Source: Actinernus sp. WN-2022
Lineage: Eukaryota > Cnidaria > Anthozoa > Actiniaria > Actinernidae
Assembly: GCA_030867875.1 (NCBI GenBank)
Contig: JAOWCC010001589.1
Location: 80,747,537-80,811,536, forward strand
Direction: 5' to 3'
DNA: 64,000 nucleotides
The notes under the pieces were generated by a model that did not search any database, was not told where the DNA came from, and saw only the letters and a list, made by a program, of their open reading frames with translations. Below, piece by piece: positions 59,901 to 64,000 of this stretch; positions within the stretch are counted from its first letter, which is position 1, and each line of letters begins with the position of its first letter. Both the position numbers and the translations under genes were made by a program.

Positions 59901-60940
59901 TCTAAACTATTTCCTAACTTACACAAAAAATTCCCGACTTGGTGACGAGCCGTTGGCGGACGCATTTCGTCCATCATTACACGAGGCGGTATTCCAGGGG
60001 TGATCACAACCAACCCAAGGAATGTCCGATAGGAAGGAGCTGTACAGGAAGTAAACGCTCCACGCCAGGATTACGTTATAGTAGATGGACACAAGGAAAG
60101 AGACGGCTATCATGGCAAAACCGACACCTTCAATGCAACAGTGAAAATAATAAAGTTATACGATTATTTATAAAAAAAAATTCTCGTACATGTTGCATTG
60201 TGCATTTCAAGACAGAAATGACATTCTTTGACGAACCTGAAAGAAGCGGGCACATCTTCTGCCAGGCTTTGATGGGACCCTCCTGTAAGAACTGGCCAAG
60301 ACTGAGCTCCATAAAAAATAGGGGAACGCCTCCAAGTAACAAGAACAGGAAGTAGGGAATCAGGAACGCACCTAGTGATAGTAAGGTGGGTATTATCACG
60401 AAGATTTTTTAGAAGATAAAACAGTAGAAACACGATACATCACTATTCATTGAATTTCCATACAGACGATAACACCAGTGGTAAAATTCATTAATAATTC
60501 ATAAGGGTACTAGCCAATCCCATGTGCTGAATGACACCACATGATCGCCTCTGTATACCCCGTACAAACCTGATTAATAAAACATCAGGTTCTGTTCCGC
60601 GATACAGACCCCATGGTCCATGATACAGATACAGACCCCACATGGTCCATTATAACGACCGATCACTGACTTCCCCTATCCCGGGACGGGTTAAATGACA
60701 AAGTACATCTGCTCTCTCATTATGTACACACCATCTATTCCATGTGGGACCTGTTTTTCTGCACGCTACGCTCTGCTCTCTTATTGCATACACAATGTCT
60801 CTTCTTTTGTGAGAAACTAATTCATCCCACATCGATAGCAAGGTGGGAGAAATCGTAGGTTAAAATTTTATGTCGTGCATATCAATGGTTTTAGTTGTGT
60901 ATTCATTTCACAAGTACGAAGCGGCTCGCCATTGTAAACG

Positions 60941-60977
<37 letters not shown>

Positions 60978-63340
60978 AATAATCATGGAGGCAGATTTCG
61001 AAATGGGCCTTGCTATAGCGATGCTGCCGTTTAGACCAGCACCTTAATAAATAGTCCGGCTAAGAACCAGGCAGTGCAACGTCAACGAATGCAGAAAGGT
61101 GTTAAAGTGCCACTACGACGAAAATTTACCATTTCGATTTGCCACTTTTTCAGTGTCTATAGGTCAATCAGTATTAGAAATATCCGAAATAGTAAAAAAT
61201 ATTCCCAAATGGGCATCTTAAACCACAAATTTTAGCAGAGTTTACCGGTAAAATCCTGTCCGCCATTGCTGGAAGCCGTGCCCTTTGTTCAGCTTTAAAC
61301 AAAGGTTTATTCACCGGAAGTGATGTCATACACTTAACACGACAACCTCGTGGCGCGAAATAGCGTGCATAAAAAAGTAGCCAACCTCGCAAAGATAAAT
61401 ATAACTTTCTTCTTATGTACGTGAAGACGTTTTTAGTAGAAATATGCCTCCAGGCGTTGTGTTCTGCAGGCGAGCGTTAAGTGTATGACATAATTTCCGG
61501 TGAATAAACCTAATGGCGGACGTGTAGATTCAATATTCGGAGCTAAAAAAATAAGACTTCCTGTCGTTGTATCGAAAAGCAATTTGAACTGGTAATAATA
61601 TATGAACTCTACTTTATGAATATGCAAAAACATTGATATGTCAAAATTTGATCGTAGGGGCACTTTAACTGTGGTTCTATTTCAATCGTCCACCTCATTG
61701 GCTTAAACATCAAAATCTATCAAAACTTGAAGAATATCAGTTTTTTTTTAACAGATTTGAAATACATCTAGTGAAAACTCTCATAACTTTAAATATGACG
61801 AAAATTCCAGTCAACGTCGGGAACATTTTAAATTTAAGCTTTCTTGGTTATTGTTGTGGAATATTTTGATTGGATGAACTGTTTTCACCCAAAAGGACAC
61901 AGTTTCAGTGGATTTGATTTCACAAATATATCATTTCAAGATTGACGAGTTGTCAGTTTGAAAAACAGAAAATTCTACCGTGGGGAAAGAAATTGCATCT
62001 GAACAATAGAATTGTGCCTAGTTTTGAAATGGATTGTTTCTTAACGCGGATTAATTAGATTGCGAGCTCGTGGCCGTAAAGGGAGCCACCAATATTAGCA
62101 TTTACACTTGTGAAAAGCGAGCTTGCATGTTCGATAGCTTTTGGAATATTTCACAAAGTGTGTACATGTTTAAGAAATAGGAAAGTCGTCTTTGCTTTGC
62201 TTACAGGGGCTTTATCACCATGATTTTGTTCTGATTTTCGGTGAAATAACTATCAAGAAATTGCTGATAATACGAACTAAAAATACTCCTTGAAGACTAG
62301 TATAAAGTCAGAGATGTTAATATGTTAATATTTGAAGAAGGGTCAAGCTATAGATTATAGTTTCAATCAGAACATTCTACTTAGGGGCCAAAATGGCTCC
62401 CACAACCCCCATTTTTATAACCCATGAACCCATGTGTGACTAAGGCACGAAATCGAGGTTTCCAGACTATTCGCGGCGCCCATGTTTCCAGCGTTTTCTG
62501 GGTAATATCCAAGATGGCGGATCAATATTCGATGGCCGACTGATCGAGCGAATGTTGCGTTCGTTTTGGTTGGGATTGTATCGGAAACTGCTTTTAAATT
62601 AAAAAAGTGTGCTACTTGAATTACCAGGGAAATGTTAAGCCTTTGAATTTGCAAAATGAAAGGGCCATTTTGGCCCTTTAGCTCATTTTTGAGGGCCATC
62701 TCAAACATTTCTGCTGAATCCCGCAATGGTGCGGCGCGGTCTGGCGGAAACACTGATGAGGCGAATATCAAAGTGACACAAGTTTAAAACTTGAATACCC
62801 TGGCCCAATTTTTCATAATCGTAATCCAATTTACATCCTTTTCCATCTGAAACTAGACCTTAATTTTTAACTTTATTAGTTTGAATATGATTTTGAGCTT
62901 TTCGAAATGATGCTAAAAATAGCTGACAGTCCCAGGCCTTCAAGAACGAACTTTAAAAATCTTAAATGAAATCAATGTATTTAAAAACGATTACAATGAC
63001 TAGTGCTCGTCTGTATTTTCTGGATGTCTCGCTCCTGCTTCGTCTTTAAAGTGTCACATTTGACTAGCATTTTCAAAACATCGTTCACTTTAGATCCCGT
63101 GAAATTTCGCGTCTCAAGATAGTTGGACATTTTCTTTAATTCATGGAAATACCTACCACCGCCGTTTTTGAAGCACATGTAGGGAAACCTCCAAAAATTC
63201 CCATAGCCCACTGCGAATCCAATACACGCGAAAAGGAACTCTATCTTCCTGTCCCATCGCTCGCGGGGTTCGCTATGATCTTCTATGGCTGACCTCTCAA
63301 CCTTCTCGGACTCAGCTTCATTTGTTTTGTCTTGAGTCAT
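41906..63340 (-). CDS. SLC6-family Na+/Cl--dependent transporter, GABA/taurine/creatine type
   Basis: Twelve-helix plasma-membrane symporter. Exons: 63340-63157, 60371-60237, 60127-59923, 59790-59523, 57661-57558, 56282-56158, 52881-52769, 48066-47935, 46277-46178, 43408-43308 and 42073-41906. Every donor and acceptor phase agrees, giving 545 residues. TM1 [14 protein letters not shown] (41-54), then KNGGGAFLIPY; TM3 with [10 protein letters not shown]; extracellular loop 2 with the Cys pair [10 protein letters not shown] and NAS/NGS glycosylation sites; TM6-7 [18 protein letters not shown]8 LGLDSQF; TM9-10 [15 protein letters not shown]. The order and intron positions match GAT/taurine/creatine carriers. 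The loop after TM1 and YNxxxNN favour an amino-acid or amine substrate, which cannot be fixed from sequence alone. After SLTE at 41906 a donor (GTAACG) competes with read-through to a stop at 41870; a further C-terminal exon was not found. TM1 reads GYGNF where most relatives have GLGNV. Confidence 0.93.
42438..42813 (+). mobile_element. tRNA-derived SINE, complete copy
   Basis: A box TAGCTCAGTTGGTAGAGCAC and B box GGGGTTCGAATCCCGG, a body of about 290 bp, and a 3' end GGCGCTATATAAATGTGGCC followed by (ATT)n. The 3' end resembles the tail of the LINE at 22694-23626. In SLC6 intron 10. Confidence 0.9.
42815..42985. repeat. MITE copy related to the palindrome at 57277-57443
   Basis: Holds GAGTGAGCCTCCATTGAGGA, TTCCAGCTCGTCCGTGAGAA and CGAATATTGCCTATTG, as at 57277-57443. 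The left arm here is diverged. Confidence 0.7.
43493..44451. mobile_element. TTAA-flanked foldback element, copy 2
   Basis: Termini AGTGCACCTAACCCCTTTTG and the inverse CAAAAGGGATTAGGTGCACT, flanked by TTAA at 43489-43492 and 44452-44455. Same family as 19011-19588 (GAGTACTTCTGCGAAGAAAT on both arms). It is enlarged by a nested element at 43947-44358. Confidence 0.9.
43947..44358. mobile_element. TA-flanked MITE with G run, nested in the TTAA element
   Basis: Termini CCGTATTTCCTCGATTAAGC and the inverse GCTTAATCGAGGAAATACGG, flanked by TA on both sides (43945-43946 and 44359-44360). G runs at 44008-44038 and 44320-44336 follow AATCGAGG. A TA duplication suggests a Tc1/mariner-type mobiliser; the GGGGGCGCTTAATCGAGG motif occurs on both arms. 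Confidence 0.82.
44733..45102. mobile_element. MITE with GGGTGCGTTCGATT ends
   Basis: Left terminus AGGGTGCGTTCGATTGACCG, right terminus in inverse CGGTTAATCGAACGTGCCCT; TATTCCG extends both. The interior has TATATGGAACTTATAGTCTG repeats. No ORF. hAT-like by the AGGG(T/C) ends, which is weak evidence. Confidence 0.7.
45200..46080. repeat. Dispersed repeat in SLC6 intron 9, copy 1
   Basis: Shares TGTTCTGATTGGTCAGTC, CATTACGTCAT, GTGCTGTCCGC-type and GATAATCAAACTGACAATAT with 53400-54930 (split by a LINE) and part with 59250-59425. A MITE-like palindrome (GATTGTTCTAAGCAAGGGT against CGCTTCGAACAACC) is nested at 45548-45680. The type is unknown. Confidence 0.65.
46577..46735. repeat. Palindromic MITE
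   Basis: TGTCGCGCACAAAGGTTTCA with CAATACGAGGC faces GAAACCTTTGTGCGCGACA; outer arms ACTTTCGATACATG and CATGTATCGACAGT. Non-coding. Confidence 0.85.
46738..46888. repeat. Palindromic MITE, GGCCATTTTGACGATG type
   Basis: Left AGGCCATTTTGACGATGTTG, right in inverse CATCGTCAAAATGGACTATT; GCGCGCATTGAGAGCAA faces TTTCAATGCGTGCGC. The same terminus occurs at 23636 and, inverted, at 25550. It adjoins the palindrome at 46577-46735. Confidence 0.8.
46889..47429. other. SLC6 intron 8, no recognised element
   Basis: AT-rich intron sequence. Short repeats of TTTGTAAAATGTTTATAATG type near 47280-47340. No gene seen. Confidence 0.5.
47430..47812 (+). mobile_element. LINE 3'-end fragment
   Basis: [15 protein letters not shown] near 47500 is the conserved end of a LINE RT C-terminus, followed by an AT-rich 3' UTR and AAATAAAGGTTATTGTATTG. 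Only the last few dozen codons remain. Confidence 0.65.
48140..48370 (+). mobile_element. tRNA-derived SINE fragment
   Basis: A-box-like CAGTTAGCTCAGTGTGAGAG and B-box-like GGGGGTTCGGATCCC, then ATGCGTAGGGACGTAAAACC. It begins 74 bp upstream (transcription sense) of SLC6 exon 8. Confidence 0.65.
48371..49269. other. SLC6 intron 7, mostly unrecognised
   Basis: A LINE-like 3' end lies at about 49080-49235, closing with ATAAATAAAGTTATTAC and a (TTAC)n tail. The rest, including an 84-codon ORF at 48592, shows no motif. Confidence 0.5.
50091..50708. mobile_element. G-run-terminated non-autonomous element, 8-9 bp target duplication
   Basis: Inserted in the LINE ORF: GGCAGAGGC occurs at 50082-50090 and again at 50709-50717, and removing the insert restores [13 protein letters not shown]. 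Termini are CCGGG with a G run and GTACTCC at the left, and GTACCCCCCCC with C runs and CCCGGG at the right. The interior repeats GGGTCAGGGTTTTGA in several variants. No ORF. Confidence 0.88.
51297..51440. repeat. Short insert in the LINE C-terminus
   Basis: Separates TNYLKKEP from WNSLPEEM in the LINE reading. It contains CGGGATACCAGACTCGATTA facing TTCTGGTATCCC, so it is a small palindromic MITE. The exact ends are uncertain. Confidence 0.55.
51714..51804. repeat. G-rich low-complexity tract
   Basis: More than 80 bases of G interrupted by single A or T, preceded by two ACTGGGTGGGGGG units. It adjoins the LINE tail. Many GGGG blocks could form G-quadruplexes. Confidence 0.9.
52231..52757. 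mobile_element. TTAA element, AGTGCCACTACGACG type, beside SLC6 exon 7
   Basis: Left TTAA (52227-52230) then AGTACCACTACGACGAAAAT; right end TTTGATCGTAGTGCTACT followed by ACAA where TTAA would be expected. Same family as 61106-61664 (CGATTTGCCACTTTTT, GGTCAATCAGTGTTAG, GAATATGC). Its right end lies 12 bases into SLC6 intron 7, next to the 5' splice site of exon 7. Confidence 0.82.
53400..54930. repeat. Dispersed repeat, copy 2, split by a LINE
   Basis: 53400-53656 (CGTGAGGTTCCTGAGCTTCC, TGTTCTGATTGGTCAGTC) and 54685-54930 (CTCATTACGTCAT, GATAATCAAACTGACAATAT, AGCAAGGTTGGGTAAACCC) are the two halves of the repeat at 45200-46080. The LINE 53657-54684 lies between them. A short piece recurs at 59330-59425. 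Confidence 0.65.
53657..54684 (+). mobile_element. LINE 3'-end fragment
   Basis: [50 protein letters not shown] and [16 protein letters not shown] lead to a TGA at 53930. It then continues in another frame with [20 protein letters not shown] and [20 protein letters not shown]. The 3' UTR ends near AATAAAGTG. Only the RT C-terminus is present, frameshifted once. Confidence 0.85.
55519..56066. mobile_element. MITE with AAGGGCACCCAACGA ends
   Basis: Left AAGGGCACCCAACGAAGTTT, right in inverse CTCGTTGGGTGCCCTT. The interior holds many CCCTAGAAAATT and AAATTCGT motifs. No ORF. In SLC6 intron 6. Confidence 0.75.
56771..57240. repeat. Tandem duplication, period 262 bp
   Basis: CCAACTAGTGGACTATTACA occurs at 56771 and 57033. 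About 205 bp are shared with few changes, including GCACGCATTTTCACGAAATA and TTAGACCTCTCGCCCTCATG. ORFs here are not conserved between the two copies as genes would be. Confidence 0.85.
57277..57443. repeat. Near-perfect palindrome (MITE)
   Basis: Arms of about 75 bp: CAATAGGCAATATTCG-type ends, CGGACGAGCTGGAACGAGCA and CACTCAATGGAGGCTC facing their exact complements, around a loop near CTAATGCTAAATAGTTTTTA. A diverged copy is at 42815-42985. Confidence 0.9.
58028..58140. repeat. Small palindromic MITE
   Basis: CTCGTATAATCGTCCCGATC with GCTTGAACC faces CAAGCGATCGGGACGATTAT. The ends resemble those of the adjacent Harbinger-type element (GATCGGGACGATTATATG), so it may be a deletion derivative. 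Confidence 0.75.
58145..58834 (+). mobile_element. PIF/Harbinger-type element, 690 bp, TTA target duplication
   Basis: Terminal repeats of about 50 bp starting AGCCCGGTTTC(T/C)ATATAA and ending in the inverse TTATATGGAAACCGGGCT. The left one has an 18-bp internal insertion (TAAGGATAGTCTCTGTCG). TTA flanks both sides (58142-58144 and 58835-58837), the target of PIF/Harbinger elements. It lacks the DDE transposase but keeps a DNA-binding-protein ORF. Confidence 0.85.
58337..58747 (+). CDS. MADF/Myb-SANT-like DNA-binding protein ORF of the Harbinger-type element
   Basis: 136 codons, of which residues 15-105 look like a MADF or Myb/SANT-like helix-turn-helix: [39 protein letters not shown], then [11 protein letters not shown]. 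Autonomous PIF/Harbinger elements encode a Myb-like protein next to the transposase, so this fits the accessory ORF of such an element, left behind after loss of the transposase. The first 14 residues may be upstream read-through, and residues after about 105 (QYISHRRS) run into the right inverted repeat. It is uninterrupted, which is notable in this decayed setting. Confidence 0.65.
   Translation: MVARVESSIAGFMVVQRYQCLYNKFSKDYKNRQIRENCLSKLAEKFNMTATEAEKMHKNIRTSYGRYLKKRSIPSGSGRDAVPIPGEFANLERLDQYISHRRSISLTAAILYRVSSQNKCCWTQSGRAILRQTRSY
58835..59187. mobile_element. MITE with TTAGGGTCG(A/T) ends
   Basis: TTAGGGTCGATACGCAAACG at the left faces CGTTTGCGTGACGACCCTAA at the right; TTACACCAGACATACATTCC is also mirrored. 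The Harbinger-type element sits at its first TTA, so it inserted into this MITE's left tip. Confidence 0.75.
60430..61101. other. SLC6 intron 1, no recognised element
   Basis: Contains two copies of ATACAGACCCCA(T/C)(G/A)TGG-like sequence near 60600-60650 and nothing else I can name. Confidence 0.5.
61106..61664. mobile_element. TTAA element, AGTGCCACTACGACG type, complete copy
   Basis: Flanked by TTAA at 61102-61105 and 61665-61668. Termini AGTGCCACTACGACGAAAAT and the inverse ATTTTGATCGTAGGGGCACT. The 559-bp interior has no transposase. In SLC6 intron 1. Confidence 0.88.
61669..63000. other. SLC6 intron 1, no recognised element
   Basis: A 118-codon minus-strand ORF (62415-62771) has no recognisable motif and is not in a splice-compatible place. 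No repeats noticed. Confidence 0.5.
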
Positions 63341-64000
63341 TGGTCCTATGATAGTGCAAACCTGGAAAACATGATAATAAAATGTTAATTGTTAGTGTCA
63401 TTTCAAAGAAAATTGCTAAACTATCAAAACAAAACATGTCATTTGAACAACGACAAAAAGAAAACCAAAAACTAAATAAAAGAAAGGACACCACGCAAAA
63501 TAATATTGAGTTGCAATCTCATTCCCCGAGCCCAAGATTCTTTTGGTCAGCACTCAGCACCAAGAAACGGGCGTTTGGTCACCGCTGGCCGAACGGACTG
63601 CATGGCTCAGGGATTCGCCGACCGACCGTGAATGGAAAGTGTCCAGACACGAGAATAGGGCATCTTCGCTGACTGACTTAACTCCTCTTTGACATTTAAA
63701 GGTGACTTGATTGTCTCTTTGAAAGGATAATATTACACTTTAGTAGAAACGTACTATTCTACCGATGATACTGAGTAGCGAATGTCCAATGACAATTCTT
63801 GTTGCCTATCTGCAATTCCCTGATTTCGACCAATCAGAAGCTACAATAGATTTACCAAGATTCAACATGATGGTGTAAAGTTATCGGTTAGTAGCTTCAG
63901 TGAGCGAGATAAACATTCGTCTGAAAGTACAGGAGAACGCTTTAGATATACTTTTTTTCAATACAGGAAATGTATTCGCTTATGCCTTATAGAGCACATA
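63341..64000. other. 5' flank of the SLC6 gene
   Basis: Likely 5' UTR and upstream sequence. CCAG precedes the ATG-containing segment (near 63361 on the minus strand), so an upstream non-coding exon is possible. A 96-codon plus-strand ORF (63382-63672) shows no motif. CCAAT on the minus strand occurs near 63785 and 63830. Confidence 0.4.

Noticed and set aside
62415..62771. 118-codon minus-strand ORF inside SLC6 intron 1
   Set aside because: No motif, no homology that I recognise, and exons 1 and 2 splice directly in phase.

Overview
This is animal nuclear DNA. It has short exons separated by introns of several kb, canonical GT/AG splice sites, tRNA-derived SINEs, non-LTR retrotransposons and many palindromic non-autonomous DNA transposons. 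The mix (CR1/L2-like LINEs, tRNA SINEs with GCGCTATATAAAT-type tails, TTAA foldback elements, DUF6589/RecQ transposons) and the protein sequences suggest an anthozoan cnidarian, probably a stony coral. That placement is inference. No bacterial or organellar sequence was seen.

Three host genes are supported by exon-by-exon reading with consistent splice phases. (1) FPGT, fucose-1-phosphate guanylyltransferase, lies on the minus strand from 13981 down to 1525 in four exons; the last exon lies off the left edge. (2) TRAPPC6B, a TRAPP vesicle-tethering subunit, lies on the plus strand from 14160 to 20775 in five exons. It is head-to-head with FPGT across a 178-bp shared promoter region. (3) An SLC6 Na+/Cl--coupled GABA/taurine/creatine-type transporter lies on the minus strand from 63340 to 41906 in eleven exons; its C-terminal tail is not resolved. 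The three genes do unrelated jobs and form no pathway.

Nearly everything else is mobile DNA. The FPGT introns hold two minisatellites, a 5'-truncated LINE inserted in a hairpin repeat, and a nearly identical 1,093-bp tandem duplication carrying a 478-bp MITE. They also hold a 1.39-kb foldback element. The TRAPPC6B introns hold a TTAA foldback element, several palindromic MITEs and a SINE. From 20.8 to 29 kb there are decayed LINE fragments. The SLC6 introns hold SINEs, TTAA elements, two LINEs, a G-run element and a PIF/Harbinger-type element with a MADF/Myb-SANT-like ORF.

The most striking region is 29.05-39.53 kb. An 8,472-bp transposon (29133-37604) has near-perfect inverted repeats of about 75 bp and a 9-bp target duplication. 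It carries a DUF6589/Academ-like transposase gene and, convergently, a RecQ-type helicase gene. It sits in one arm of a 2-kb foldback element whose two arms each carry a THAP-domain first exon. The untouched opposite arm is an in-window empty-site control that proves the insertion boundaries. The copy is probably dead: the transposase lacks its central catalytic region and the helicase has several frameshifts, one of them in Walker A.
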